Of a stretch of 64,000 bases of DNA, positions 39,620-54,141 are shown piece by piece. The first letter of the stretch is position 1, and each line of letters opens with the position of its first letter. The stretch comes from Serinus canaria (taxonomy: Eukaryota > Chordata > Aves > Passeriformes > Fringillidae), in assembly GCF_022539315.1 (NCBI RefSeq), contig NC_066316.1:58963994-59027993 (forward strand), given 5' to 3'. Made by a program: the position numbers and the translations under genes. The notes beneath the pieces were generated by a model. That model was not told the DNA's origin and did not search any database. It saw only the letters and a list, made by a program, of their open reading frames with translations.

Positions 39620-42600
39620 CTGACGGGAGGAGAAAATTGTATAAATACAAAGATATTACATAATATAATGCTTAAAATGTGCTTTCAAATGTAATTTTAG
39701 TCACGGGTCCTTCATGTGAAAGAAACAAGATGATGAGTACTAAAACGTAGGGAGATCTCTACATATTATTTCTTCAGAGGAATATATTCTTTCATGTGAC
39801 AATGGATATGATATTTCATGTGACATATCTGCAGTTAGTATCAGTTAAATAATGGCAATTAGAAAGCTGTTCATGCTGTCTGATTTTGCTATCAAAATAG
39901 AAACTCAACATGAGCACTGTTCAGAAGTCACTCTCACTAGAAGTGTGGGAAACTTCAGGAAAATTCTGAGTATGTAATAGAATTCTCAACTGAAACCCAG
40001 TATTCTGTGGTAATTCTATTATCTCTATTTGTGTAATCTCCCACTCAGACCAAAGGAAATTTGGAAGTGAAAGCTCTAAGTTTTGGCACTGGATTTACAT
40101 GCCAGCATTAGAGAACATATTAGGTGTGCTGATGATTTTTGTTTGGGTTTTAAAGCTTCACTGTTGCCTTCTGAGCTAATTTCTTACTTTTAATGTACTT
40201 TTTCCTACTTTTATTTGTTTACAGTTCAGGCCAAAACAACTCGACAATACTGACCTAGTTTACTATTTTTCAACTCATCTGCCCAATGTAATGTTTAATG
40301 TCTTGGAAATAAATGTCAGTGCAACTTTTGAATTATGTTCCATGGTTTTATTTAGATTAAATACTTTCAACATGAAAAATTTCTGTTTGAAAAAAGGTTT
40401 AGATAAAATTGAAAAAAACTGTGGTAAAAATAATACTGGAAAATAGAGTATTTCTATTGCTAAAAAACAGAAAAACTGCAAAGCCTTAAGCTTTTTATTT
40501 CTTTGCAAGTACAACTTCCAGTTTTTCACTCAGTGTAGGTCTAGCTCACTCATTCAATCAAACTAAAACCAAAATAGGGGAAACATTATCAATCCTATCA
40601 CATAAATTCAATTAGCCCTTAACAAAACAGTGTATGTTTATTTAAATATATTATTTTTTTGCTTGATAGTTAAACAGTTCTTTTTCTGACACCTGGAAGA
40701 AACAGCATCACATCAGGAAGCAAACAACACCAGTACAGCTGACCTACTTGTATTATTTTAAATTTTGTCTGTGGGAGACATTTCTAAATTTAAACTGAAT
40801 CCCCACTGAACTTTTTGGCTCCTGTATCTATTCTCTGAGAAGCACAATTTGGGGACCCATTGACATTGATGTTCCAGCAAAGGGTAAATCTTATCAGATT
40901 TACATTATCATGTGATGTTCTGACTCAGTCTTGTGCATAGCAGTCTTTTTTTCCCTTCTGAAAACTCCACTTTTTTTCTGCCATCACATCTTAGGCCATG
41001 CATTCTTATCTAACACTCTGCAATTAGGATCTGTGCTGATGAAGATTTGCACCTCTCCAGGTGTTCCCTCCTAACTCCCGGAAGAGCTTAGTATCAGAGC
41101 AGAGATTTGCTACCGTGCCTCTGATCACGGGGCTGCGAACCCAGGGATCTCAGCAGAGCAGACCTGGCACACAGTGCTGTGACTGTGTGAGAGGTGGGTG
41201 GGACAGCTGAGCACCTGCATTTTACCCTGCTGAACAGAACCACCAGCCTGCCTGTGTTTGCTTTGTGCAAAATAGCTTTGTTCGATATCTATTAGATTTA
41301 TCTTTCCAAAATCCTCTTTCATACCTGGCAATTCCAATCAAGAAAAAACAATGAAAACCTGGGTCAGAAGAGAAAGGCAAGAAGAGAGAGAGACCGTAGT
41401 TTCAACGTAACAGATTTATGTGTGTGTAGGTGTGTGTCTATACATGTTCTCAGGGCATCAGACTTCTCACACAGCTTTGTCATGGCACAGACATATTAAA
41501 CACCACAGGCTCAAGACATTGGGCTTGCTGGGACTACAGACAACCCCAGCTTTGTAGAATTTAGCATGAACAAAAAGCGCGACGTTTTACTGGTTAAGGT
41601 AACTTATGAACATAATTAACACAATGTTTTCTTCTTCAAAAAATGATGAAAAATAGAATGAAATCTGACTAAGTGGAGGGGAAAAAAAGAAATAAAGAGA
41701 AATGTTTCCCTGAGAGCACAGGAAGGTTACAAGATAATGTAATGCTATTAATATCCGTGAAGCTCTTTGAAGAAATGGCTACAAATAGGGATTTAATAGA
41801 AACTGGAAAGGACACAGGGATGCTGTGGGCAAGAGAAAGTTCTAGGTTTGTGCAACAGCATAAAAGTGGATTTGTTGACTGGCAAATACACAAAAGTTAA
41901 AGTTTATGATGGAGATTACCTAAACTAAAAGAAATTAGAGGCCAGTGATGAGAAAAACAGATAGACAATGCCAAGGCATCTTGACAAATGAGTATCCTCC
42001 ATTTCCTCCAGACATTGGCATTACTACTTAGACTGAAAAATCAAACAAAATCTATGTTTTCCCTTATTAGCCTCAGGCTGACTGATGTTTGCAGCTTCAA
42101 AGTATACCCTAGAAATGTTAAAGCTATTTTTACAAGCTCAATGACTTCCTGGAACAAATTTTTGGACAGCTTTTAGACTGCCTTTCATGCAGTTTGAAGT
42201 ACTCTGTAATATCATTTTGTACCACATTTTTATAATGTCAAAATTACTGAATATCATCTGCCTCTTACACTGGATGCAGCTGAATCCATTAGACAACTCT
42301 TTCCCTATAATTAGAATGGAAATGTGATATATGAAGCTTACTCAGAACCACTTTACATGGGAAAAGATTGAGCCATATTCTATAATTCAAATGGCCATCT
42401 CCTTTCTGAAGACTTCATTAGATACAGAAACCTGCTACATATGTATGTTTACTTCCAGACTATTAATTTTTGCTTGTCTCAAAACTATGTTCCTTCAATT
42501 AAAAGGCTTACAATTTAGAAACAGTATTCTGTCTTTTTATTGAATTTTTTTTGACTTTACACTTGGAAATGATGAAATGCTGAGCATAGATAACTTACCA

Positions 42601-44333
42601 TTAGAACTATCATGTTAAGCCCTGCTAAAATTATTAAATTCTTAGGGTTTTTTAAGAGATGGGCCAAAAGATAAGGCAGAGTCAAGCCAGTTTCCCAGTA
42701 ATTCCTCCATTGCTCCTTTGTTGTATTAGTTGTGTATTAGTTTGACTTTTCTACAGTGAGCTGTCACTGTCCAGGACCACTGCCATGTATCAGCAAGCTA
42801 TACTGTTATTTCAAGCACTCATCAAGAGTATGCATGGGTTGTTCTGTTTATCTCCATCACCACACACATAATAAAGATGAGCCCGTTCATAAAGTAGGAT
42901 CCATGGAGCAGCTGGGTCTAGCAATGTCAGTACATAAGGTAAGCCTTACAAGACAGTGACAACATGAAGGTAAAGTCCTAAAATGAAAAAGAAACATAAC
43001 TAGAACTTCCTAATAAAACTTCTTATACTGGCTTCAAGCCATTCTAATACTTCCTACAAGTTTGTTATGACCACAAAAAGAAGGGAGTGATAATACCTTC
43101 TTTTAAACCACAGTAAGCATATTGCTTCATTTCAGTGAGCTATTTATCAGAGCTATTGTAATTCAGTGTTGGGCAGCACAATGTGAAAAAGAATGCAGAT
43201 TAAAATCGAAAAGCATTTGCTGTCCTCATTTTCAGTATGAGTTCAGAGAATCATTTCATCATTTTAGAGAATGTTTCCAGTCCCACCTAACTAAACAACA
43301 GCAATTTGGACTGTCACCTTTTTGTTCACTTTGTTCAAATCAGTTGTTCTAATGGAAAATTACAATACCTTTGAGTTCCCAATTTTTTCATCATGTGAAA
43401 TGACCTAAGAACAACTGACAAGAGGCAAAATTCATTTATCATAGCTTCAGCCATCTGTAACTAAAGCGAACTAAATTAACTGAATTAAACTATTTCCCTA
43501 GGCTGCCTGAAGGGAGGGCAATGCAATTCACCCTCAAATGGATGCTAAATGTGTGGATTCACGACTTTTAAAGAAGTTCATCCTTGATGAGCTTAAAACT
43601 ATCATCCTTGTCAGAACAGACTGTTCCTTTCCAGCCCCATGCCTGCCGCTGCTCCTATCTTTCCTGTCAACAGTTATGTAGCTATACAGTAAACTTCCTG
43701 GGCAAGCTAAATAAGCTAAAAATTAGCTGGCAAAGGTAAAAATGTTAACTTTTCCACAGCTGAATTCTCCACGTGGCTGCACAAGGGGTCAGATTGCTTT
43801 GGTATGGTGGCAATGTAAGTTTATGCTCAAGTAAAGCTGTAATGTATCTAGAGAAGATGATGGACAGTATGACTCCCTTTCCACTTCTCTCACTCTCTAG
43901 TGTTAAGTGCTAGGAAATCAACTCAAAGAGATTAGACTAAATGCCATTTATACACAAATAAAGTTAAAGAAAATTACTAAGTCAGTTGTACTGCATGTCA
44001 GCCTAACTGACTGTTGTACTACAGTGCTGCCCTAACTGAATTAAAATATTTAAGACAACAAATCAACATTTCTTAAAACAAAGAACCAAAAGCAAATGAA
44101 ATATTTGTATGTATAAACTGAAGCGTAATTTTTCTATTTGTGAAATTCAAGCTCCCTCTCATGGTCAGACCATAACCCGCATATTAATCCATTAAAATAA
44201 CATATGCAAATCCTGTAGATAAAAAACCAGAATTCACTTATTCACTTTTATCAGCTTTAAGCAGCATTTACAATGTAGTTATCAAAATAAAAACATTACT
44301 TTTTTGAAATTCATTTAGTATTTACGCTGTTTT

Positions 44334-44886
44334 TGGCTGGGTACTTTTCTTCATAGTACCTAGCATAGGGTTATTTTTTTGATTTATGCTGAACAGAGGT
44401 TTGTTAGTTCAGGGATGTCTTGGTTACCACCGAGCAGCACTTGCACAGAGCCAAGACTTTCCTGTTTCTCAGTTCACCTCTCCAGCAAGCAGGCTGGAGG
44501 TGCACAAGGAGCTGGGAGGGGACACAGCTGGGACAGCAGACCCCCACTGAGACATTCCATTCTGTATGGTATCACCCTCAGCATATATAGTGCTGGGGAA
44601 AGAAGAATGAAGGACGATGGCCTTTGTCTTCCCAAGTCACTCTTAGTGACGGAGCCCTGCTGAATCACTGAAGGGCTGAATATGTGCCTGCCCATGGGAA
44701 ATGGTGAATGAATTCCTTGTTTTGCTCTGCTTGAGCACATGGTGTTCACTTTCCCTATGAAACTGTCTTTATGTCAACCCACAAGTTCTCACTTTTACTC
44801 TTCTGAATCTCTCCCCCAAACAGCTGGGGAAGAGTGAGCAAGTGGCTGTGGGACTGAGCGGCCAGCTGGGACTAAACCTCAACAGT
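44334..44886 (+). mobile_element. Solo LTR of the same avian ERV family
   Basis: Shared blocks with the copy at 8.6-9.1 kb include GGTGCACAAGGAGCTGGGAG, GTCAACCCACAAGTT and the tail CCAGCTGGGACTAAACCTCA. It also keeps a TATA-like CAGCATATATAGTGCTGGGG near 44,580 and the CCTGCCCATGGGAAATGGTG block. It is in plus orientation, opposite to AKAP7, in intron 5. No internal retroviral genes are present. Confidence 0.8.
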
Positions 44887-45740
44887 CCTTCAAATATTCT
44901 GTGGTGCAGCAAAGCAGAAAAAAGAAAGTTTTTCAAAATGTCCTGTAATTGTATATGTCATTGTAAGCGCACAATTTCTAAAATGACTTGGACAAAGAGT
45001 TATTAAAATACTCCTCAAACTTCTGTCAGAACTGTTAAGCACTATTCCTGGTAGATAATTAAATGATAATCTTTTAATAGCTTTTTGGGAAGTAACTAGG
45101 AAATCAGAACAGAAGATTCACATTAGCTCTGCTTTTCCTGGACTTCCATCTCTGGCAAACCTACATCTACACTGGTATTAGCAGACATGCAATGACCACA
45201 TTCAGATGTTATGATGTTATTATCAAACAATTTCTCTATACAATTTATGGAACTAAATGGTTTCCTACCATTTGGAAGAAAATTTAACTACATCTATTTT
45301 CTATTGACTATGTTTTCAATATTTCTCCTTCATTCATGTACAACACAAAATAACAACCTGAAATCAAAATTCACCTTAGAACATAGCAGAAGCCATACAT
45401 AATCTTGAAGTAGCGAAACAGTGATTCCTTAATAAATTCAACTGAGGTCTTTGTAAAAGGTCAAACCAGCTGCACTTCAGAAATGAAACTAATGAATTGC
45501 TAGAGAAAACACTGTATTAATAAAGACTTTTTCAATTTTTCCCTCTGTACTGGACTGCAAAGAGGTAGTATGACAGCAGCAGTCCTTGCTACTCTGCAAA
45601 ATGGGTTATTGCTCTATTAAAAAATGGTGTGACCTCACATTCCTCAGAACACAAAAGATAATTCATCAATACTGAAAAACTCTTTTAAAGAATCTTTCCA
45701 AGGAATAGTTGGAATTACTGGGATAGTTTTAAAGGACACC

Positions 45741-45946
45741 AATGAATTACAGACAGTACTGTTCTTTGAGAATTTTTATTAAATATCTGTAAACAACATA
45801 GTTTAAGTATAGACTCATAGGCAGATAAAAATGGGACCAAAACAAGGTAGCATGGAGTCTTTACATCCCATTTACAAATTTGCACTATGTTTTCTACATT
45901 TACTAAATAAAAAGTTATCAGAGAACAGCACTGTCTGTAATTCATT
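45741..45946. repeat. 206 bp imperfect inverted repeat (foldback)
   Basis: The left end AATGAATTACAGACAGTACT (45,741) is repeated as its reverse complement at the right end, which finishes at 45,946 with one mismatch in the outer 22 bp. Similarity between arms continues, less perfectly, to about 45,806 and 45,880. The RNA would fold into a hairpin with stems of up to about 65 bp. It lies about 170 bp downstream of AKAP7 exon 5. A miniature inverted-repeat element or hairpin source is possible. Confidence 0.85.
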
Positions 45947-46118
45947 AACATCATTTTGAAATATGCAAAGTAGGCTAGGAAATTAACTATGTAGCATTTA
46001 CAGTTGTTAAAGGTAAATTAATATTGACTAAATTAGCACAAACTTATCTTTGTGCTCCATTCTCATTTAGGTTTTTGAGAAGTCTTTATAACACTTAAAC
46101 TAGATTGACAAGTTGTAC

Positions 46119-46279
46119 CTGCTATTTCCTTAAGTAGTGCTGTATGATCATTTTCTGCCAAATTCACAAATCCAACTTGATTTCTGAAGTGATCAATTCC
46201 TTGAAAAGACAAATCCACTCTTTTTCCTTTCAGGAGATTATCTACAAAAACCTTGCTGTCTGAAAGAGCACCAACTGCT
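46119..46279 (-). CDS. AKAP7: AKAP7 long isoform, coding exon 5
   Basis: The exon follows a polypyrimidine acceptor (CTTTCCTCTCAACAG) and ends at GCAG/GTACAA. It is 161 bp, phase 2 in and phase 1 out. It encodes the middle of the central domain, including GKRVDLSFQGIDHFRNQVGF, which aligns closely with GKHLTLPFQGIGTFGNQVGF of mammals, then LLKEIA. A 206 bp foldback lies about 170 bp into the following intron. Confidence 0.93.
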
Positions 46280-49200
46280 CTGTTGAGAGGAAAGAAAAGA
46301 CCAATGTCAAATATATTTCTGCTGTTAATATGGCTAATAATCATTATATCAGTAAATGTAACAAAGATTTTTTTTGTACCAATTTATTACCTACTGTGGT
46401 AATTTGCACTAATTTCTATCAATACAGTTGTTGTTATTATTGCTACCACATTTTTATAAAAGTAAAGTGGTTCATAAACTATGCTGTAAAACCAAAAAAA
46501 TAATAAAAGCAGACTTAGTAGTGAGTGTAATTCCTCAAAAGAGTTTATCTCAGTCCTCAAGGTATCCAGATACTAACATGACAGTGTCCCTATTACTTTG
46601 TGAATCCCATTTAAAAAAGATGATTACTTAGAAGCATTTCGTTTTCCATTCTTAAATTAGCTTTTTGCCTATCCTGCTATGTCAATTGAACTAAGATTCT
46701 TCTTCAGTCCAAGTTACAACAGTGTTAGTTAAATTATTATCAGATATGACATTACATATATAATGATAAAATTATATGGAAATTACAATTAAGCTCATGG
46801 AGAACTGTTATTAAAAGAAGCATAATCTCAATTTACATTTACTTTCTGTAAGAGCTAAGAGACGTGCACACTATAACTGCAATAACAGGGTAGAAACCTT
46901 TTAACAATCAGCTTAATTAGCCACATCAAATGCATGTACACTTACATGAAATAATTGTTTTGACCTGCACTAAAAGTGATTTAAATTCTAAACAAAAAAC
47001 ACATAAACATTTTAGTGTTTTTTAAAAGATTTCTCCTATCTCACAGTTTTAATTCTATTCAATTAACCTGAATTCAATCTTCTCCCCAAGTCAATGCAGA
47101 CTTTATAAACGCTAGATGGCAGTAATAGGTTAAAAATACTCAAAAGAGGTATGTTTGCTTTTTCTGTGCTAGCTGGATGAAAGCAATCACCAATTTCTAG
47201 TAGGTTAAATTATTTCATTGAAGCCTGTACAATTCCAAGAATCTCTACACATTCTCATTGTGTTTAACAAGGTGGACTCTTGATGTGAAATGTGCATTAA
47301 CTCGAACCTAGGGCAAGTCAAGAAACACATGAAGGTTGATTACATGACAGAATAGCCTTCATTGATAGAACCCTCCTGTAGTCTTTTTAGAGGGCTTTAA
47401 TCTATAAGCTAGAAGTACTTTAGCTCCTTTATAACCACTGTAAACACCAATGGCATTACTTGTTCCTTGTAAAGGATATCTTCCTGTAAGTGCAGTCTCT
47501 GTCACTTACCTACCCTCTTATCACTGTTAGACAGTTCCTGTGTCTTCCTTATGTGCTGTACTTCAAGATCTTTCAAAAACACCATCTAATACTGGTTCTA
47601 CCTGTCAGATTACTTCACATGTAAACAGGCTAAGATTTATTTATCAACATGAACCTAAAAATTGGTCCAAAACAAGTACAGAAATTTCAAATACACTGAG
47701 TCAAATTAAGTTAAAGCTTGCAGAGGGCTTTTAAGTATTGATTCATTCATGTATCTAAATTCCATCTCTGGATTTTTACATGTGAGAACTAGTCCAGAGA
47801 AAGTCCATGGAAAACTCTGTTCCTCAGCTGAACACAGATTTATATTTCCATACTGTAGAGTCTGTTGCAGAACTCACTGACCAGACCAAGTCTACTCAAT
47901 GAGTTCCATGAAAGGTCAGTCCACACAGTGCAGTGTGTTTTCAGTTTAGCACTGTGGCATTGAAGATCTAGTTCTACTTTTTCTTTTATTTATAACCTTG
48001 GAAACACTAAATTATGTAGAAAAATAGCTGTCATCTCACTCTAGCTATCTTACCTTTTGTATTCTATCAACCACTTCATAACACCTAACAATTTTTTTGT
48101 AAGAATAATGCGCAAGGATTTCCACTGAGTCAATAGCTAAAAACACAACAGTGCTATTTTCTTGTTATTCCATACCAAATAGTATTTACAATGCCAGCTA
48201 GTAATTACAAGCAGTGCAACTAATCCACAGAGATACCCAAAAAGTTTACAAGCACTTTGATCTAAAGTCAAAAAAGGAAATTAAAAAAAATAATTAAACA
48301 GCATAATCAAAGTGAACACAAGCTAGAATTATAGAAGCAACGTCTGTTTTTTTCCTATATTGTTGTAATGTAAATATTGTAGCACTTAAAATTCACCAAG
48401 TTTCTTTTTAGAAATTTCTGAGTTTTAATTTTGATGACTTGTTAGAAAAAAGCGATATCACAAAAAAAGCCCAACTCAATTCTGCCATTCCTGTTACTTG
48501 TAATGCAAAGGTGAGATTCACAGAGTCTTTGACAGAAAATGAGCAAGAAAATCTTGACACTGTAATCTCATAATTAGGCATTTACTGCAAAGGCAGGCAT
48601 CCTGATTTCTAGCACCTGATCCCATGACTATGCACAGTTAGCATAGAGTAGAACTTCCTGGCTTGAAGGGAGTGCTGTCATGAGTCTTGCTTGTTTGCTT
48701 TCTTTCTAGTTTCAAAATTTCACATTTTTGATTTCATGCAGTCCTACAAAAAGAGATGTATAGTGTATTCATGAAGGCTAGACCACAGTCAATCACTTAG
48801 GAAACTCACATGGGAATTGCAGGTCTGGATTCCCTTAGAAAGAGCGGCCTAGAATACAGATCTTCCATTTTCAGGGTGAAAGCTGTATGTACTAAAATAC
48901 CATACAAAGGGCTTTGTGCTGAATTGAATGTTATGTTTAGCACATTCTTATCACGCATTTGACTTCAAATAGCATTCAACACATTTCATTTCTGTATAGA
49001 CAGAGGCACTATTGTGCAAACACAGTTGAAAAACTGTAGATATCTAAGTAACTCAGTGGATCAAAACCTAAAGATCTCTGAACTCCCAGATGCCCAGTTG
49101 ACTAGCTACACTTTGTTTGAGAGATTACTCTCCCCCTGCATTACACACAGGTTTGTTTGCCAGCCTGGATCCTGGTTTCTTTCCATTAATCTCGTATCAA

Positions 49201-50452
49201 AAAATGGTGAAGCAAGAAGGTGGCAAATTCAGCATTTTACTCCCAGCAAATCTCCCAGAAGATTAAACAAAAAAACATTAATTATGAAATTTTTTTGAAA
49301 AAATCTCATTAAAAAGAACATGCAATCTAGAATACCTGAGGATAGCTGAGCTAGAAACCTATAGGAGGCATCTGGCCAGGAAAGGGGTGAATCTCTGAGG
49401 AAGCTGCTGCTGACTAGAGGACAGTTCTGAGTGCCTGGACTGTAGAGTTCTGCTGGGAGAGGCAGAGAAGAACTCTGTAAGTCAGTGCTTCAGTGGCATT
49501 CAGACAGTGAAAGCTGAGAAGGGGCTCACAGAGTAGCAGAATATCCTGAATTAGAGAATATTTGTTTTGGTATACAGTTTTGGACTCTTAAAAAATACTC
49601 ACGAAGAAGCACATGTGCTATGAAGTACTATCCCATGCTTCTTTTTTTGAAAGTTTGCTTCAAACCCTTTAAAAAAAATCTCACATAAACAGCTGGTGGT
49701 TGTTCTCACCAATTTTCAGGTGCTATCACAGTTTACTCATTAACCAGGCACATGGAGAGGGGAGAGAATCTACCAGATCTAGTATCCTTTGCTTGCCTTT
49801 TTATTCTCTGCTCCTGGCTCTTTCTCTCCCCTTAGACCAGACTGTTGATGCTGACAAATTTGCATGTTCACAGTAGAAGACAGGTAGGAGTATAGAGATC
49901 TCAAGAATATAGCATTCAAAGAAAACAAGCATGTAAAAACAAGGCAGCTGATTTAGATATACTGATCATTCATTATTTTTAGGTGTGTCAAATGCTTTCA
50001 GCCAAAATACTTCTACATTTTAGAAGCATGCCCTTGACTACCAAATGGTTCCTACATTCTACCTTGGATTTTCATTTTCTTATGAGCAATCTGCACTTCA
50101 ACAGTTTTTTAATTCCCCTGTCCCCTATATCAAAACATTATTTTAAAAGAATTACTTAAGCAAACATGAGATCTATGTGTGCAAGTTCAGCACACAGTAG
50201 GAAAAATGCAATGGAAAAACCCATACTTTGTTCCAAGTTTATGACATATAAGTTATGAAAATGGCTAATATTAAGACTAGCATTTTAAAAACAACATTAA
50301 TTAAATGCTCAATAATCCTAGTAAATTAGGGCTGTGTATGGCACAAAAAAGCGACAGTTAACCCTGCTAGTCTCTTTATGAACACTTAATACTAGTATAT
50401 ACTTAATTAGGCAAAAATACTAGTATATACTTAATTTACAATAAATACCTAC
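46280..50452 (-). other. AKAP7 intron 4
   Basis: AT-rich intron with a short tandem duplication near 50.4 kb; nothing else recognised. Confidence 0.8.
50388..50437. repeat. Tandem duplication, 22 bp unit, period 28
   Basis: AATACTAGTATATACTTAAT occurs twice, separated by a few bases, just downstream of AKAP7 exon 4 on the minus strand. Confidence 0.95.
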
Positions 50453-50589
50453 ATGCCAATTTCTTCTTCACTGGATAAATGCATCACTAACATGGTGACA
50501 TGCAATGAGCCAGAGCGAACCATTGCTTTGGAAAACCTTTGATCCTTTTGTATTATTGCATCTTGGACAGCCTGAATACTGCCAGTAAT
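50453..50589 (-). CDS. AKAP7: AKAP7 long isoform, coding exon 4 (first HxT motif)
   Basis: This 137 bp exon is phase 0 in and phase 2 out, with acceptor CTTCCCAG and donor AT/GTAGGT. It encodes a helix (AVQDAIIQKDQRFSKAMV) followed by SLHVTMLVMHL, which holds the first His-x-Thr motif of the 2H-phosphoesterase superfamily (FHITLLVM in mammals), so the catalytic His and Thr are kept. The two leftover bases AT join A from exon 5 to make Ile, matching Ile in the mammalian protein. Confidence 0.93.
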
Positions 50590-51185
50590 CTGGGAAGAAA
50601 GACACAGAAACAACAGTTAGCCACTACAACAATTACTGTATCCCATCACACAAGTGAACAAGAAAGCACTCAAACTAAAACCAAACATTTCTATTAAAAC
50701 CATTCTAGCAGAAGAAAGTTTTATCTGCTGACAAAGCTGTGCTAACTGACCCGAGTGAAGCCAAACTGGGTACAAATAGAGTGATTAATAAATCACTGGA
50801 CACTCCCCATCACGTCTTAATAGGAGTTTCCTTCCATAAGTATCATAAACTCCCGAAGCAGGTTAAGATCATCCAGTTTTACACTGCCAGTAATACCAAC
50901 AAAAAGCTTCTTCAAGGAATTGCTCTGCACACTCTGCTAAATATCTGTCTTGCTATGCACAGGTAAGTGACTGAAAAAAACCTGATCTTTGCAGGACTGG
51001 GCACATACAAAACCAGAATATTCAGTAAATAATCTTCAGTAGAGATATCTGATTTGCAATTCTGATTATACTGTCCAATAGACAGATATAATGTATACTC
51101 CCTTCAAATGTATTTAGAAAAATTTTTTTGCAACAGGTATAGAATTTTAACTTCATCAGTCCTTCTCTTTAAAAACACTGGAATT

Positions 51186-51272
51186 ATATTTTTAATTTAA
51201 TTTTTTAATTTAAAATTCAAATTAATATTTTTAATTTATTTTTTTAAATTTTTAAATTAAAATTAAAATATA
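51186..51272. repeat. Pure A/T imperfect inverted repeat
   Basis: This stretch consists almost only of A and T, with runs of TTTAATTTAA on one side and TTTAAATTAAAATT on the other forming an imperfect palindrome. It is a low-complexity, easily melted segment in AKAP7 intron 3. Confidence 0.8.
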
Positions 51273-54081
51273 GTTATACATGCTCTATAAATTGTATCCA
51301 AAATGTTTACTGTGCTTGACATTTGTGCTTGTCGTATTGTAGCAATTTAAAAAACAAAACACCAAAGACCTGCAAGAATTCTTGAGTATGTTAGTGAAAA
51401 TTAGATCAAGTCAAATAAACCTGACCATCTGACAAAATGAATTACTTCTTAAAGCACAGTGAACAAAGACAAATCATCTTTGGTGTATAAAATCTAAACC
51501 AAGCATGTTGAAAACTCCAATCTCGCTTTTTTTGTTGTTTACTTATTTGAAATTCAGTAGTGAACACTTCACAAATGTACTGTACAGACTTGACTTTTAT
51601 AAAATAAGCACAAGTAGCTCTTAGGTATAAAAAAAGCATTGATATATTTTAGTAGCTCTGTTAATCATAAGGAACATATAAATTTTCTGGCGAAAAAAAC
51701 CACAATCTAATGGGAGTGTTCAGTATTTTTCTGACTGAATTTCTTAAGATGAGTTGTGCCATGCAGATGTTTTACCTAATGAGCCATAGATATCTAGTAG
51801 TGTCATATAAATATAATTAAATCATAACTCAAATGAACTGATGCTAGCAAGGGTAGGAAGAAGGATGGAAGGTAAAAGCTACTTGCCAGAAAAGGGGATA
51901 TGGCATTCACAAAATCACAAGTGTCTTAAGTATTGTAGGACATATTAAGAAAATTCTGCCAACATTTTATCATAAATCATGTTGCAATGAGATCATCTTC
52001 CTTCATATGTCAGAACTGATCTTAACCTGGATAAATAACAGTTTCATTGTTTCAGACACAGGAGGAATTTCATCCATATTTAAGCAAAGAACTGGTAATG
52101 TGATCCCTGCTAATTACAATGTATTGACTGAATAATTATTTAAGTTTATAAGCTAAAGCAAAAAAAAAAAAACGAAACAAAACTGAAAAATTAAATGTGT
52201 CATACTAATTGCAATTTTATTACATTTTCAACTATTGTGTCTAAATTTAATTTGCACCTGTGAGCTGGCAAAAGAAAAAAAAATATAAATGTAAGCATAC
52301 AAGCCCTTCAGAGTACAGAAGACAGATGTGGAACTGTGTTTTCACAGCAGGTAAAAGCATCCTAGCTTTGAAAGAGATCAATATTACTCAGCATTTAGTT
52401 TAGCAGCCAATACCCCACATCCCCATACGCCTATAGTTCCCTTCAATAGTACTGCTAGAAAAGCATGTTCTTTCACGGCTCACTCTTTCATGCAAGCACC
52501 AATGACACAAAAACTGTAGGAAATTATAATCTCTGAGATGTTAATTTTTCTGTCCAAAACTGGACAACAGGTTGAAAACCCAAAAAACCTGAATGGATAG
52601 GCTCACAGATGTATAAACTCTATTAGGAAACCAAGCTAAAAACCTAACAAATAATATGGCTTTGGAACAAGATTAAGTCCAAAGATAGCCAGTTATCAGT
52701 TCCAGAGAAAAGTTATTGCTGAATCCATCAAGAAAGTATGAAAAATCCTGCCCTTTGGATACAGGTAAAATAAAAAGAAGGCTGAGCACATCCTCTCTCA
52801 CTGGCTAAATGACAATGCTCTACACAATCAACATTAATTGAAAGAAAAAAAAGTGTTCAAGTAAGTTTTTCTGTTTTAGAAACTCGTTTTTCAGATGTTT
52901 TCCCTGAAGTTATGCAACCAAAGTGTAAGACAACAGCTGTTAAACAGGTGTGCTATCACAATGCATATCACAATTTCAGATTTGTTCTGTTTTCTCCAAT
53001 AAATCTAAGGTGCAATTAACACTTGAGTGTACTATTCTAATGAAGCAAACTAAGACTCTCCCAATGCTATATAACAAGCTTTGACCCACATAAATAAAAT
53101 TTTTTTGCATAAATAAAAATTTTGAATTGCTATTTAATCTGTTATTTACATTACCTTAAAAAGTATTGTTTTACATTTCAACTGCTATTATGCTATTTAT
53201 TTTTAATTGAGATGTCCTAACTTAATCCAAAACCTTTTTAAGGCAGATCACACTAAACAATTGCTTCCTCTGAATTTTTTTCTAAAAAAAAGTTCAAAAA
53301 AAAGGCCTCAACTACTCATTTCAAGATCTCCCCTCCATTACTTGAAGTACATTATTCTGAGGAGTAATAGTAATACTGCTTTGCTTATTACAAGGATACT
53401 ACTAGTAAGTAAATGTAAAGCTTTAAAGATTTAACAGATCAATAGTAATTATAGTCAAGACTGGAGAACCCTGAAAGGCTAACCTTCCAAGTGATGGCAC
53501 ATCATGTAAGTCATAACTTAAAAAAAAAAACAAAAACCCAAACAAATAGAAAAAGATACAATGATCATAATCTATTTAACTATTTTTACACAAGTAATAA
53601 TGCAAAGTTCAATATAAATTCAAAATTAATGGAAGAACACTTTTCATTTCTAAAGATTCAAAACAATTAAAATAAAAACAAGGAAATTGTTCATTTTCCA
53701 AGAGGAACAGCTGATCAAATGTTTCAGAGGTATCCTTTATTACAAAATTTCCTCTGTGTAAAGCTTAAATTACTTCATAAAATACAAATAAACACTCATG
53801 CTTAAAATACTTCACTGGAACAAAATAAGCCCTTCAAAAATAAAGGTCTCTCATTACCAACTGAAATACTACCAGCAATTACCAGATTCATTCTGGCTAT
53901 CAAGAAACGAGGTGTCTAAATTTTGGCTAATATTGACTATAAAAATTCCAATCTGTATTTTCTACTGTCAGAAAAACTCTACCTCTAAGGCAAGTATAAA
54001 CAAAACTTTCTAGCAGAGTCCTGGAGTTCTCAAATGCTCTGAGATTAAATTTAAAGAGTTGTTTCTTTACCTCTGTAAATG

Positions 54082-54141
54082 ATATGATTAAATAATGACA
54101 TATAAAAAACAATATGATTAAATAATGACATATAAAAAAAC
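54082..54141. repeat. Tandem duplication, 30 bp unit x 2
   Basis: ATATGATTAAATAATGACAT and the following ATAAAAAAC are repeated head to tail with period 30. It is a recent slippage or duplication in AKAP7 intron 3. Confidence 0.95.

Larger units (their letters stand above)
39620..46118 (-). other. AKAP7 intron 5
   Basis: AT-rich intron with a solo LTR (44.3-44.9 kb) and the foldback at 45.74-45.95 kb. No coding sequence was recognised elsewhere. Confidence 0.8.
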
